Shown piece by piece: positions 48,170 to 57,764 of a stretch of 64,000 bases of DNA. The position numbers and the translations under genes were made by a program. How positions within the stretch are numbered: position 1 is the first letter of the stretch; each line of letters starts with the position of its first letter. Origin of the DNA: JANYJZ01 sp964523395 (GTDB lineage Bacteria > Bacteroidota > Ignavibacteria > UBA10030 > SZUA-254); assembly GCA_964523395.1 (NCBI GenBank), contig CAZFXS010000010.1:1-64000 (forward strand). The letters run 5' to 3'. The notes under the pieces were generated by a model that was not told the origin of the DNA, made no database searches, and was given only the letters and a program-made list of their open reading frames with translations.

Positions 48170-50512
48170 ATGCGTATGGAACATCAATCCCCAAAACCTA
48201 ACATATTCACGTCATTCTTTTCCACTTTTATCGGGAAAGAAAGTGTTTCGAATAACCCTGTGCCGAAGATTGCCATCGGACTTTTTATCATAATAACGAT
48301 AGTCCTGATGTTCCCGCACGGAGTCACGAAAGAATACCATTATACCCTCGGCTCGGTGTGGGTTGATGAGGATCTTATTGCACCGTTTTCGTTTTCCGTT
48401 GATAAAGATCCGAAAGTATATGAGGCTGAAAAAGCGCAGGCGGCTCGGGCAGCATATCCGGTGTTTGTGCGTGATGAAAAAGCCGCGATCAGGGTGAGAG
48501 ATTCCCTTCGTTCGTTGTTTGCGAAACTCTCTTCGGCGCTCGAAATTCACGCGAGAATTCTGAAAGCTCATAGTCCGGAGGATTCATTGGCGTTTGATAG
48601 TATGTTAGATCGTATCCCGTTTGATATAAAGGAAAATGACTGGCGAGCTCTATCGAAAATTGTGAATGACCCAAGTTCGATGGAGCATATCTGGACCCAT
48701 CTTTCTGAAATTCTTGACCATGGAATTTTGAACTCCGATCAGATGAAGCAGTCGACCACGGCATTTGCCCTGCGGAAGGGTCTGGTGGAGGAAATTATCC
48801 CATCATCCCGGGTCTATGATCAGAACGAAGCGCTCTCCGCCGTGGAATCAAAGATGGCGATGTTCTTTGAAGATGAACAGCAAAGCGCGATGGCATTTCA
48901 GATCGCCCAGCATACATTGCGCCCAAACCTTCTCTATAATGAAACCGAGACAAAACGGGCGATCCAAATGGCGGAAGAAAGCGTTCCGCGGACACTTGGG
49001 TTCGTTAAAGAAAATGAACGGATTGTCAGCAAACATGAACGAATCTCCGATGAAGTAAAACTGAGGCTGGATTCTTTTCAGCAGGCAAAGATTGACCGTG
49101 AAGTCGATAGTGACGAGTGGAAACATTGGGTAGGAACAACGCTCCATGTGGGACTGATTGTATCGCTCTATGCGATTTATATTTTTCTTTTTAGGAAAAG
49201 GATATACGGCGACAATTCGCGCCTTGTTATCCTGGCGATACTCTTGCTGTTCGAATCACTCCTGGCGTACGTATCTGTACAGGTCGATATTCCTCAGCCG
49301 GTGCGGTATCTTGTTATTATCCCGACCGCGTCCATGCTGATGGTGATTCTGTTTGATTCGCGCGTGGCGTTTTACGGAACGGTGATTATGGCATTTCTCA
49401 TCGCGGGAATTTTAGGGAATGATTACGCGTTTGCGCTGACATCGCTTGTCGCGGGTGCGTTCGGCGCGTATACTGTCCGCGACATCAAAAGCCGCACGCA
49501 AATTTTCCGCTCGATGATATTTATTTTTATCGGGTACGCGGTCTCAATTCTTGCGTTGTCGTTTGAGCAATTTGATAACGCGTCGATGATGGTCACGCAG
49601 CTGACATTCGCTCTCGTCAATGCGGTGATTTCTCCTCTGATAACATATGGTCTGCTGTTATTTTTTGAGAGGGCATTTAACGTCACGACGGATTTGCGGC
49701 TCATCGAACTTGCCGATTTCAATCAGCCGCTTCTCAAAGAACTTTCCGAAAAAGCTCCGGGCACATTCCATCACAGTGTGTTGCTTGGTAATCTTGCCGA
49801 GGCTGCCGCGGAAGCCGTCGGTGCTAATGCCATCCTCGCAAAAGTAGGTGCGTATTATCATGACATCGGAAAAATGGACAAACCTGAATATTTTGTCGAA
49901 AACCAGATAGGCGTTCACAGCAAGCATTCACGCCTTCGCCCCAGAATGAGCGCGCTTATCATTGCCGCACATGTGAAGGAGGGAGTAGAGTTTGCCCGTA
50001 AAGCCGCATTGCCTGAAAGAATAATTGATTTCATTCCTCAACACCACGGAACAACACGCATTGCTTTTTTTTATGATAAAGCGGTCAAACAAGCTGAGCG
50101 GAAGGGTACAGGTGAAGTGATTCAGGAAGACGATTTCCGTTATCCCGGACCGAAACCTCAGTCGAAAGAAACTGCGATTGTCATGCTTGCCGATTCCGTT
50201 GAAGCATCGACACGTGCGTTGAGTAATCTGTCACCTCAGGAACTTGAAGACGCGATCGATGCAATGATCAAACAGCGGTTTTCCGAAGGTCAGCTTGACG
50301 ATTGCAATCTGATGCTGAAAGATCTTTCGCAGATCAAAGAAGCATTTCTGAAGATATTGGTGGGAATCCATCACCAGCGCGTGCCGTATCCCGCGCAGCA
50401 GCAATCAGTGCCTGAAAACGGAAATGAACCTGCGTCATCTGATAAAAACTCTCATCGCGAAAGCAACCCTTCTGCTCAATCGACGACTGTGCCGGAGGAA
50501 ACGAACGAGTGA
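48170..50512 (+). CDS. PgpH-like 7TM HD-domain phosphohydrolase
   Basis: About 780 residues. After a short cytoplasmic start there is one membrane helix, a large extracytoplasmic 7TMR-HDED domain (about 55-310), seven membrane helices (about 320-510) and a cytosolic HD domain with FHHSVLLGNLAEAAAEAVG and AYYHDIGKMDKPEYF. The family member PgpH degrades cyclic di-AMP. The ATG at 48170 is preferred over TTG 48137; ATG 48176 is also possible. The Ser/Pro-rich tail overlaps xerD by 4 bases. Confidence 0.9.
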   Translation: MRMEHQSPKPNIFTSFFSTFIGKESVSNNPVPKIAIGLFIIITIVLMFPHGVTKEYHYTLGSVWVDEDLIAPFSFSVDKDPKVYEAEKAQAARAAYPVFVRDEKAAIRVRDSLRSLFAKLSSALEIHARILKAHSPEDSLAFDSMLDRIPFDIKENDWRALSKIVNDPSSMEHIWTHLSEILDHGILNSDQMKQSTTAFALRKGLVEEIIPSSRVYDQNEALSAVESKMAMFFEDEQQSAMAFQIAQHTLRPNLLYNETETKRAIQMAEESVPRTLGFVKENERIVSKHERISDEVKLRLDSFQQAKIDREVDSDEWKHWVGTTLHVGLIVSLYAIYIFLFRKRIYGDNSRLVILAILLLFESLLAYVSVQVDIPQPVRYLVIIPTASMLMVILFDSRVAFYGTVIMAFLIAGILGNDYAFALTSLVAGAFGAYTVRDIKSRTQIFRSMIFIFIGYAVSILALSFEQFDNASMMVTQLTFALVNAVISPLITYGLLLFFERAFNVTTDLRLIELADFNQPLLKELSEKAPGTFHHSVLLGNLAEAAAEAVGANAILAKVGAYYHDIGKMDKPEYFVENQIGVHSKHSRLRPRMSALIIAAHVKEGVEFARKAALPERIIDFIPQHHGTTRIAFFYDKAVKQAERKGTGEVIQEDDFRYPGPKPQSKETAIVMLADSVEASTRALSNLSPQELEDAIDAMIKQRFSEGQLDDCNLMLKDLSQIKEAFLKILVGIHHQRVPYPAQQQSVPENGNEPASSDKNSHRESNPSAQSTTVPEETNE

Positions 50513-51399
50513 CGCATCATCTCCACTCCTATCTGCATTATCTTGAACTGGAAAAAAATTCAGCGAGGAATACTGTTGTTTCATATAAGCAGGATTTGTC
50601 CAGATATATCCAATATCTTGAAGGGAAGCGCGTTAAAACCCCCGATGCGGTCAGGGCAAATCAGGTGGCGGGATATTTGTCGATGTTGTATGATCTCGGA
50701 CTTTCACCGCGTAGTGTGTCACGTAATCTCTCCGCAATAAAGATGTTCCATAAGTATCTTGTCGGTGAACGGATTACTTCCAACGATCCGACACAAACAA
50801 TTGAGACACCTAAAACTACGCGAACACTCCCTGATGTGTTGAACCAGGATGAAGTCGAAGCGATTCTGTGTCAGCCGAACGTTGCGCAGGATCTTGGCAA
50901 ACGGGACAGGGCGATTCTCGAAACAATGTACGCGACGGGCATTCGTGTCTCGGAGCTTATTTCACTGAGACAAACCGGTGTTCATGCCGATGAGCAGTTT
51001 ATCAGAGTGTTCGGCAAAGGCTCAAAGGAGCGGCTAGTCCCGATTGGCCGTTCTGCATTAGAATGGATAAATAAGTATATTCGTGAGGTCCGGATGAAGC
51101 TGACGAAAAAAGGAAGCGGACAGGATATGCTTTTCCTGAACGCCAGAGGCAAGCCGATGACAAGAATGGCGATCTGGAATATCGTAAAATCCAATACGTT
51201 AAAATCCGGTATCAAAAAAGAAGTACATCCGCATACATTCCGTCATTCGTTCGCTACGCATTTGTTGGAAGGCGGCGCGGATCTGAGAGCGGTTCAGGAA
51301 ATGCTCGGGCATTCCGATATTTCGACAACACAGATTTACACTCACGTGGACAGAGAGTATTTAAAAGAAGTTCACAAAACGTTTCACCCGCGAGGGTAG
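50509..51399 (+). CDS. xerD: Tyrosine recombinase XerD
   Basis: 296 residues, N-terminal SAM-like domain (1-85) and catalytic domain. Active residues: Arg in YATGIRVSEL, Lys in FGKGSKERLVPIG, His-x-x-Arg in HPHTFRHSFATHLLEGG, His in MLGHSDISTT and nucleophile Tyr in TQIYTHVD. The length and lack of mobile-element neighbours fit the chromosome dimer resolvase XerD rather than a phage integrase. GTG start overlaps the pgpH stop. Confidence 0.92.
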   Translation: MTHHLHSYLHYLELEKNSARNTVVSYKQDLSRYIQYLEGKRVKTPDAVRANQVAGYLSMLYDLGLSPRSVSRNLSAIKMFHKYLVGERITSNDPTQTIETPKTTRTLPDVLNQDEVEAILCQPNVAQDLGKRDRAILETMYATGIRVSELISLRQTGVHADEQFIRVFGKGSKERLVPIGRSALEWINKYIREVRMKLTKKGSGQDMLFLNARGKPMTRMAIWNIVKSNTLKSGIKKEVHPHTFRHSFATHLLEGGADLRAVQEMLGHSDISTTQIYTHVDREYLKEVHKTFHPRG

Positions 51400-51409
51400 A
51401 GAGAAAGAA

Positions 51410-52843
51410 ATGATGGAAACCACCACCCCCACGATTTCATTCGCGGAACTCCGCAGGGATGTGATCGGAATCGATACAAAGATCCCGTTGCTCGATGGTA
51501 CACTGCAGCGGTATGTATTTCTTGATAATGCCGCCAGCACGCCGACGTTCGGGGCGGTCCTTAAACGTATTTCGGAGTTTCTTCCCTGGTACTCCGGAGT
51601 TCATCGCGGGATGGGCTATAAGGCAGTGGTAGCGACAAGCGTTTATGACCAGACAAGGGAGATAGCGGGCGGGTTTGTGGGCGCTGATTTGCGTTCTAAC
51701 GTAGTGTTGTTTGGAAAGAATACTACGGAGTCGATAAACAAGCTTGCCTCTCATTTCAATTTCAAAAAAGATGATCTGGTCATCACGACAGCAATGGAAC
51801 ATCACTCCAATGATTTACCCTGGAGGAAGTATTGCAGTGTTATTCATATTCCTACCTTTGCCGATGGAAGTGTCGATCTTCAACAACTTCAGCAGGAGAT
51901 TCAGAACAATGCCGGCAAAGTAAAATTGGTTGCGGTCAGCGGCGCGTCGAATGTTACTGGTATCTGCAACCCTATTCACGAAATTGCTGAATGGGCGCAT
52001 GCTGCCGGAGCGAAAATATTTGTGGACGCGGCACAGCTTGTCGCGCACCGGAAAGTGAATGTTCTTTCTGACGATGATCCGGGACATATCGATTTTCTCG
52101 CCTACTCCGCACATAAAATGTATGCGCCGTTCGGAATCGGCGTGCTTGTCGGGCCGAAGAGTTTTTTTCAGGAGGGAAGTCCGGATGTTGTTGGTGGCGG
52201 AACGGTATCATACGTCGGTTTGAACGAAGTGGAATGGACAACGCTTCCCCATAAGGAGGAAGCGGGAAGCCCGAATGTCGTTGGCGCAGTTGCGCTCGCG
52301 GAGGCAATTCGTATCCTGACGTCCGTCGGACTGGATGCGATTGCAAAGCATGAACAAGAGTTACTGACGTATGCCATCGGCAAAATGAAAAAGATAGACG
52401 GAATCCGCATCTATGGACCAACAGATAATGTACAGGCAAAAGTTGGTGTGATTCCATTCACCGTGGATGGATTCGATCATGCACTGGTCACGACAATCCT
52501 GAGCATCGAAGGCGGTATCGGCGTGCGGAACGGCAATTTCTGCGCCCAGCCGTATATGCGCAGGCTGTTGAATGTGAGCCCGGAGGAGGAAAAATCAAAG
52601 CGTGCGGCGAAATGCGATAATCCTATCCTCCCGGGAATGACACGCGCGAGCTTCGGGTGCTATAATAACGAAGAAGATGTTGATATGCTTGTTGATGTGC
52701 TTCAGCGTATAGTGAAAAAAGATTACCGCGGCGCGTATTCCATACATCCTGTTACCGGAATGTATGTCGCGGAAGGCTATCAAATATCTGCCGGAAAACA
52801 TTTCCACTACCCGCTCAATGGCATATCAGCGGGTAAACAATAA
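51410..52843 (+). CDS. Class V aminotransferase / cysteine desulfurase-like PLP enzyme
   Basis: 477 residues. The PLP Lys is in FLAYSAHKMYAPFGIGVLVG and the ring-binding Asp in FVDAAQLVAHRKV. It starts like SufS or Csd (YVFLDNAASTPTFGAVL). It lacks an obvious desulfurase Cys loop; FCAQPYMRRLL is a possible but unproven match. No suf genes are nearby. It may be a desulfurase, a selenocysteine lyase-like enzyme or a transaminase. Confidence 0.85.
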   Translation: MMETTTPTISFAELRRDVIGIDTKIPLLDGTLQRYVFLDNAASTPTFGAVLKRISEFLPWYSGVHRGMGYKAVVATSVYDQTREIAGGFVGADLRSNVVLFGKNTTESINKLASHFNFKKDDLVITTAMEHHSNDLPWRKYCSVIHIPTFADGSVDLQQLQQEIQNNAGKVKLVAVSGASNVTGICNPIHEIAEWAHAAGAKIFVDAAQLVAHRKVNVLSDDDPGHIDFLAYSAHKMYAPFGIGVLVGPKSFFQEGSPDVVGGGTVSYVGLNEVEWTTLPHKEEAGSPNVVGAVALAEAIRILTSVGLDAIAKHEQELLTYAIGKMKKIDGIRIYGPTDNVQAKVGVIPFTVDGFDHALVTTILSIEGGIGVRNGNFCAQPYMRRLLNVSPEEEKSKRAAKCDNPILPGMTRASFGCYNNEEDVDMLVDVLQRIVKKDYRGAYSIHPVTGMYVAEGYQISAGKHFHYPLNGISAGKQ

Positions 52844-52884
52844 AACGTAACGGTACTCTCTTTATCCTGTGATAACACGTTTGC

Positions 52885-53550
52885 ATGCTTGATCAAATCT
52901 ACATTTTACCGATTTTACTCTTCTCTGTTGTCATTCACGAGGTAGCACACGGATGGATGGCCCTCCGGTTGGGTGACACAACCGCCCGGGATTTAGGAAG
53001 GCTGACATTAAACCCCATTCCGCACATCGATCCGGTTGGTTCCATTGCTGTGCCGCTGATTTCGTTGCTTGTTTCAGGACGGGTGTTTATCGCCTGGGCT
53101 AAACCCGTTCCCGTTAATTCCCTGCACTTTTCAAATTACCGGCGTGACGATATCCTCGTTTCAGTGGTTGGCCCGGTGTCAAATTTCATACTCGCGTTTT
53201 TGTGTACTGTTATATTTATCCTGCTTGCTAATCTTTCCCACTTGGTTGACTTAACGGTGCCTCTGGTCGATGAAGTATTTTCATTCCTGTTAAGAATGTT
53301 TGCCGGGGGGATAACGTTAAACCTTGTGTTGGCAGTGTTCAATATGATACCTCTGCCGCCGCTGGATGGATCGCATGTCGTTGCTTCTTTACTGCCGAAT
53401 GAGTTGAGTAACAAATATAGAAACATCGGCTTCCTCGGTATTTTCATCGTTATTCTCTTGATGAGGTGGGAGCCGTTCGCGCGATTGTTTAATACTGTCA
53501 TATCCGCACTCCAGTATCCGTTTGAATATCTTATTCACCTGTTTGCGTAA
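52885..53550 (+). CDS. Site-2 protease family (M50) membrane protein
   Basis: 221 residues with five to six membrane helices. His18-Glu-x-x-His22 in VIHEVAHGWMALRLGD is the zinc site; FNMIPLPPLDGSHV gives the third ligand (Asp) as in the LDG motif. It is the compact form without PDZ domain. Its substrate is unknown. Its stop overlaps the start of the DUF1611 gene. Confidence 0.92.
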   Translation: MLDQIYILPILLFSVVIHEVAHGWMALRLGDTTARDLGRLTLNPIPHIDPVGSIAVPLISLLVSGRVFIAWAKPVPVNSLHFSNYRRDDILVSVVGPVSNFILAFLCTVIFILLANLSHLVDLTVPLVDEVFSFLLRMFAGGITLNLVLAVFNMIPLPPLDGSHVVASLLPNELSNKYRNIGFLGIFIVILLMRWEPFARLFNTVISALQYPFEYLIHLFA

Positions 53551-54599
53551 TGCCAATGCAGCGACGAATGGTTATTCTTGCTGAAGGAAACTTCAGCCCG
53601 CTCGAGTCAAAAACAGCAAACCAGGTAATAAGGTACATTCCGGAAGAGGTAGTAGCGGTCATTGATAGCGCTCAGTCCGGACGGAATGCTCAGGATGTGT
53701 TGGGATTTGGCGGAACCATTCCGGTTGTCGCAAATCTCGAAGCGTCGTCGACATTCAAACCGAACACATTGCTGATCGGCATAGCACCAACGGGAGGGCG
53801 GTTGCCGGATTCCTGGCGCAATATCATTATGGATGCGATGCATCATAAACTCAATATCATCAGCGGACTTCACACATACCTTTCTGACGATGAAAAGCTG
53901 GTAGCGCTTGCGCAAGCTTCAAACGTTACTCTGTCGGATTTGCGGAAGGTTTCTGCGGAATATGAAGTGGTAGCCCGCGGGTTATGGCAGAAACGGAAAG
54001 CGAAAACAATTCTTACCGTCGGTACCGATTGCAATGTCGGGAAAATGACTGCCTCGTATGAGCTACATAAAGAATTTGTACGGCGTGGATTTCATTCCGA
54101 TTTTGTGGCCACAGGTCAGACCGGCATTCTGCTTTCCGGCAAAGGATTTGCTGTTGATTCGATTCCTAGTGATTATGTGGCAGGCGGGATTGAACTTGAA
54201 GTTGAGAAATCTATTGCAAACAACCACGACGTTATTCATATTGAAGGGCAGGGTTCACTCACGCACCAGGGGTATTCCAGTGTAACGCTCGGTTTAATGC
54301 ACGGAGTCATGCCTGACGCTATGATTCTGGTTCATCATCCCGCGCGGCATGCGGATGATTATGGTTTTCAGCTGGATAATCTTCCGCGATGTATTGAACT
54401 CCACGAAAAGCTTCTTGCACCATTCAGGAAATCGAAAATTGCCGGCATTGCAATAAACACTGTTATGATGACGCCGCAGCAAATAACGGCTGCAAAAAAA
54501 GAAATTGAGCAACAAACAGGACTTCCGGTTGCAAACGTGTTAACACCGGAAGTATCCGTGCTTGCTGATGCACTTCTGAATACCTTCAAAAAGAAGTAA
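53550..54599 (+). CDS. DUF1611 family P-loop protein
   Basis: 349 residues. The N-terminal half is a Rossmann-like domain (TLLIGIAPTGGRLPDSW) and the C-terminal half is a P-loop domain with Walker A-like TVGTDCNVGKMTASYEL. The family includes DgcN, linked to D-glutamate acetylation, so an amino-acid role is possible. It overlaps lysA by one base, within a diaminopimelate/lysine gene group, which supports an amino-acid or wall link. Function not established here. Confidence 0.8.
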   Translation: MPMQRRMVILAEGNFSPLESKTANQVIRYIPEEVVAVIDSAQSGRNAQDVLGFGGTIPVVANLEASSTFKPNTLLIGIAPTGGRLPDSWRNIIMDAMHHKLNIISGLHTYLSDDEKLVALAQASNVTLSDLRKVSAEYEVVARGLWQKRKAKTILTVGTDCNVGKMTASYELHKEFVRRGFHSDFVATGQTGILLSGKGFAVDSIPSDYVAGGIELEVEKSIANNHDVIHIEGQGSLTHQGYSSVTLGLMHGVMPDAMILVHHPARHADDYGFQLDNLPRCIELHEKLLAPFRKSKIAGIAINTVMMTPQQITAAKKEIEQQTGLPVANVLTPEVSVLADALLNTFKKK

Positions 54600-55864
54600 T
54601 GGAAGAATTCCGGTTTAAAGACAACAAGCTCTACTGTGAGCAGGTATTTGTAAATGATATCGCTGCATCATACGGTACGCCTGTCTACATTTACAGCAAG
54701 AGCTCTATCCTTGATCATAGCCGCCATATTGAACGCTCATTCGAAGGGGCTGACCATCTCTCCTGCTATGCCGTCAAAGCGAATGCGAACAGAAATATCC
54801 TCCGTATTTTAGCGGGAGAAGGAATCGGGGCGGATGTCGGCTCTCTCGGTGAACTTCATCTCGCGCTGAATGCGGGCTTTCCTCCTTCAAAAATTACGTA
54901 TAGCGGTGTCGGTAAGCGGGATGATGAAATCGAGTACGCGCTTCAGAAAGATATTCTTTCTTTTAATGTTGAATCGGAGGAGGAAATTTTTGTTCTGCAA
55001 AGTATTGCAAAGCGCCTTGGTAGAATCGCGCGAATTCTTTTAAGAGTGAATTTTGATATCGACGCCGGCACGCATCCATACGTGACTACCGGAAGCAAAC
55101 ACAATAAATTTGGCGTCGAATCGTCAAGGGCGCTGGAAATACTCTCAAAAGCGAAATCGCTTTCCGGCATCGAGGTGATGGGGATCCATTCTCATATTGG
55201 TTCTCAAATCACCGACAGCACGGCATTTATTGCTGTTTCAAAAGCGGCGGTTGAACTTGTTTCAACGTTGCGGAATGCGGGAATCCCCATGAAACATCTG
55301 AATATCGGCGGCGGATTTGGTGTTCAGTATTACGGCTATATCTCGCATCCGTTACTCCCGGTCGATGTGAAGGAAAGCGAGAGAGGATTAACGACAGTCA
55401 GGATATTACAGGACATGCTTCCGGTGCTGAAGAGTTCACAATGCACGATCGTCATTCAGCCCGGAAGGTCAATTCTTGCGCATGCTGGAATTTTATTGAC
55501 AAAAGTATTATATAGAAAACAAAACGGCGGCAAAACATTTGTCATTGTTGATGCAGGCATGAACGACCTGATTCGGCCGAGCTTGTATAAATCGTATCAC
55601 CAGATTGTGCCGGTGACACTGAATGGCGCGGCTCATGAAATTGTTGACGTTGCCGGTCCGTTGTGTGAGAGCGGTGATTTTCTCGCACAGGACAGGATGG
55701 TTCCCAAGGTTGATCGCGGGGATTATCTTGCGGTCATGTGCGCCGGGGCATACGGGTATACACTCGCGTCAAATTATAACGCGCGTCCCCGTCCCGCCGA
55801 AGTGCTGGTGACAGGAAGTGTGTTTGAACGTATTCGTTCACGGGAATCAATTGAACAGTTATGA
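54599..55864 (+). CDS. lysA: Diaminopimelate decarboxylase LysA
   Basis: 421 residues, alanine-racemase-like TIM barrel plus C-terminal beta domain. The PLP Lys is in CYAVKANANRNILRIL; other motifs are GIHSHIGSQI, NIGGGFGVQYYG, IQPGRSILAHAG, GPLCESGDF and CAGAYGYTLASNYN. It makes lysine from meso-diaminopimelate. It overlaps asd by 4 bases, so the last step and an early step of the pathway are cotranscribed. Confidence 0.96.
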   Translation: MEEFRFKDNKLYCEQVFVNDIAASYGTPVYIYSKSSILDHSRHIERSFEGADHLSCYAVKANANRNILRILAGEGIGADVGSLGELHLALNAGFPPSKITYSGVGKRDDEIEYALQKDILSFNVESEEEIFVLQSIAKRLGRIARILLRVNFDIDAGTHPYVTTGSKHNKFGVESSRALEILSKAKSLSGIEVMGIHSHIGSQITDSTAFIAVSKAAVELVSTLRNAGIPMKHLNIGGGFGVQYYGYISHPLLPVDVKESERGLTTVRILQDMLPVLKSSQCTIVIQPGRSILAHAGILLTKVLYRKQNGGKTFVIVDAGMNDLIRPSLYKSYHQIVPVTLNGAAHEIVDVAGPLCESGDFLAQDRMVPKVDRGDYLAVMCAGAYGYTLASNYNARPRPAEVLVTGSVFERIRSRESIEQL

Positions 55865-56913
55865 TGGAAGAGAGTATGGATAAAGTAAACGTCGCGGTGG
55901 TGGGTGCGACCGGACTTGTCGGTAGGAAGATGATGCAGGTGCTTGAAGAGAGAAAATTCCCGGTTCAGGAACTGCGCCTTCTCGCATCTGCCCGCTCTGC
56001 CGGTGTAGTGCTGCCGTTTCATGGAACATCGTACCGGGTTGAAGAATTAACTTCCGGCAGCTTCCGAGGGATTGATGTTGCGCTGTTTTCGGCAGGAGCA
56101 ACGGTGAGCAAGGAATTTGCCCCGCATGCCGTTAACGCGGGAACGCTTGTTATCGATAACAGCAGTGCGTATCGGATGGATCCGGAAGTTCCGCTCGTTG
56201 TTCCTGAAGTGAATCCTCACGATATCATGAAGCATAAAGGCATTATCGCGAATCCCAATTGTTCCACTATTCAGATGGTGGTTGCACTGAAACCGCTGCA
56301 TGACAGGTGGAAGATTAAGCGTATCGTTGTCTCGACATATCAGTCTGTCTCCGGCGCAGGAAAGCGCGGGGTCACTCAATTGGAAGGTGAAATCGCAAAG
56401 CAAGTATCAACCGAGAAAAAGTTTCCGCATCAGATTGCCTACAACGCGTTACCCCAGGTCGATATGTTCTTTGATGACGGGTACTCGCGGGAAGAATTGA
56501 AAATGGTAAACGAAACAAAAAAGATTATGGGCGATGATTCCATCAAAGTTACCGCCACCTGTGTGCGTGTTCCGGTTGTGGCAGGACATAGTGAGTCTGT
56601 TAATGTTGAATTTGAACGCCCGTACGAAATTCGGGATGTCATTTCAACCCTGAAACAATTCCCCGGAATTTGCGTTCAGGATGATGTACAGAATAGTGTC
56701 TATCCTATGCCGATCGATGCTCACGAAAAAGATGAAGTGTTTGTCGGCAGGATCAGGCGCGATAGCACAGTCCCCAACGGACTGAATCTCTGGATTGTTT
56801 CTGATAATCTCCGCAAAGGCGCCGCGACGAATGCAGTACAGATAGCCGAAGCATGGTTGGAAGAAAATTCAAAAGTAAAAAAGGATAATCAATTGCGAGC
56901 TGGCTCAGTTTAA
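55861..56913 (+). CDS. asd: Aspartate-semialdehyde dehydrogenase
   Basis: 350 residues. It reduces aspartyl phosphate to the semialdehyde for lysine, diaminopimelate, threonine and methionine. NADP site VVGATGLVGRKMMQVLEERK, catalytic Cys in IANPNCSTIQMV, His in VVAGHSESVNVEF. ATG 55876, five codons in, has a good GGAAGAG before it and may be the true start. The last dozen residues are an unusual charged tail beyond the family core. Confidence 0.95.
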   Translation: MMEESMDKVNVAVVGATGLVGRKMMQVLEERKFPVQELRLLASARSAGVVLPFHGTSYRVEELTSGSFRGIDVALFSAGATVSKEFAPHAVNAGTLVIDNSSAYRMDPEVPLVVPEVNPHDIMKHKGIIANPNCSTIQMVVALKPLHDRWKIKRIVVSTYQSVSGAGKRGVTQLEGEIAKQVSTEKKFPHQIAYNALPQVDMFFDDGYSREELKMVNETKKIMGDDSIKVTATCVRVPVVAGHSESVNVEFERPYEIRDVISTLKQFPGICVQDDVQNSVYPMPIDAHEKDEVFVGRIRRDSTVPNGLNLWIVSDNLRKGAATNAVQIAEAWLEENSKVKKDNQLRAGSV

Positions 56914-56923
56914 AGAAAAGAAC

Positions 56924-57005
56924 AACGCAGAGTCGCAAAGAGCGCGAAGAAACGCAGAGAAATAATCACTTTGCGATACTCGGCGAGCTCTGCGTCTCTG
57001 CGTTT
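56924..57005. repeat. Palindromic CGCAGAG repeat
   Basis: AACGCAGAG at 56924-56932 pairs with CTCTGCGTT at 56996-57004, with further CGCAAAG/CGCAGAG words inside. It starts just after the asd stop and could fold in RNA. Confidence 0.6.
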
Positions 57006-57015
57006 AAGAATTATA

Positions 57016-57035
57016 ATTCAAAATGAACCAGTACC
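57016..57035 (+). repeat. 20-base word shared with 58361-58380
   Basis: It matches ATCCAAAATGAGCCAGTACC at 58361 in 18 of 20 positions. Confidence 0.6.
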
Positions 57036-57037
57036 AT

Positions 57038-57164
57038 CAATTGTAAATCGGCAATTGAAAATCGTAATTGTCTTCAATCTGCAAATCGTAATCCAAAATT
57101 CGCAATTCGCAATTAGAAATTCTAATTACCTAACATCTATCACCCAGTAACCTATCACCTGATA
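57038..57164 (+). repeat. Long degenerate heptad-repeat tract
   Basis: About 18 consecutive 7-base units, for example CGTAATC, CAAAATT, CGCAATT, CGCAATT, AGAAATT, CTAATTA, CCTAACA, TCTATCA, CCCAGTA, then after one extra base CCTATCA, CCTGATA. The last units match the CCTATCA type at 48084. It fills the gap before the redoxin gene. Confidence 0.7.
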
Positions 57165-57179
57165 CGAAAGGGGCCGTAT

Positions 57180-57764
57180 ATGAAAAAACTATTATTCCTC
57201 ATCCTTGTGCTATCTCTTGCGGCGTTTGCAGGGGAGATGAAAGAGTTGAAAGCGGGAGATGAAGTTCCGTCATTTACACTGAAGAATTATGACGGGAAAG
57301 ATCTTGCTCTGGCGTCGGTTCTTAAAGAAAATAAATATACCGTCGTCATGTTTATCTCCACTGAATGTCCTGTCTCTAACGCGTACAACGAGCGTATGGT
57401 AAAACTGTATGACGCGTATTCAAAAAAGGGCGTCGCATTCATCGGTATCAACGCAAATAAAGCGGAAACGGTAGAGAACATTGCCTCACATTCCAAAGAT
57501 AAAGGATTTAAATTTCCTGTCCTCAAGGATGTGAAAAATGTTATCGCCGATAAATATGCCGCGCAGGTTACTCCGGAAGTATTTGTTGTCAATCAGGCTG
57601 GCAAGCTGATATATCACGGAAGAATCGATGATAGTCGTAACATTGAAAAAGTAAAATCAAATGATCTTTCTGAAGCGCTTGATACAATTCTTGCCGGCAA
57701 ATCATTGGCTAAAACGGAATCGAAGGCGTTCGGCTGCAGCATTAAACGTGTGAGTGAAGATTGA
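57180..57764 (+). CDS. Exported thioredoxin-fold (redoxin/AhpC-TSA) protein
   Basis: 194 residues with signal peptide KKLLFLILVLSLAAFAGE, then a peroxiredoxin-like fold (VPSFTLKNYDGKDLALASVL). The active site reads STECPVSNAYN, with one Cys and no resolving Cys in a CxxC, so it is peroxiredoxin-like rather than a classic thioredoxin. A second Cys near the C-terminus (AFGCSIKR) could be resolving. GAAAGGGG stands before the ATG. It overlaps the TlpA-like gene. Confidence 0.85.
   Translation: MKKLLFLILVLSLAAFAGEMKELKAGDEVPSFTLKNYDGKDLALASVLKENKYTVVMFISTECPVSNAYNERMVKLYDAYSKKGVAFIGINANKAETVENIASHSKDKGFKFPVLKDVKNVIADKYAAQVTPEVFVVNQAGKLIYHGRIDDSRNIEKVKSNDLSEALDTILAGKSLAKTESKAFGCSIKRVSED

Noticed and set aside
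50509..51399. Phage or transposon integrase
   Set aside because: Length, motifs and housekeeping neighbours fit the chromosomal XerD; no attachment site or mobile cargo is visible.
57038..57164. CRISPR array
   Set aside because: The period is 7 bases with drifting units; there are no long identical repeats or spacers and no cas genes.
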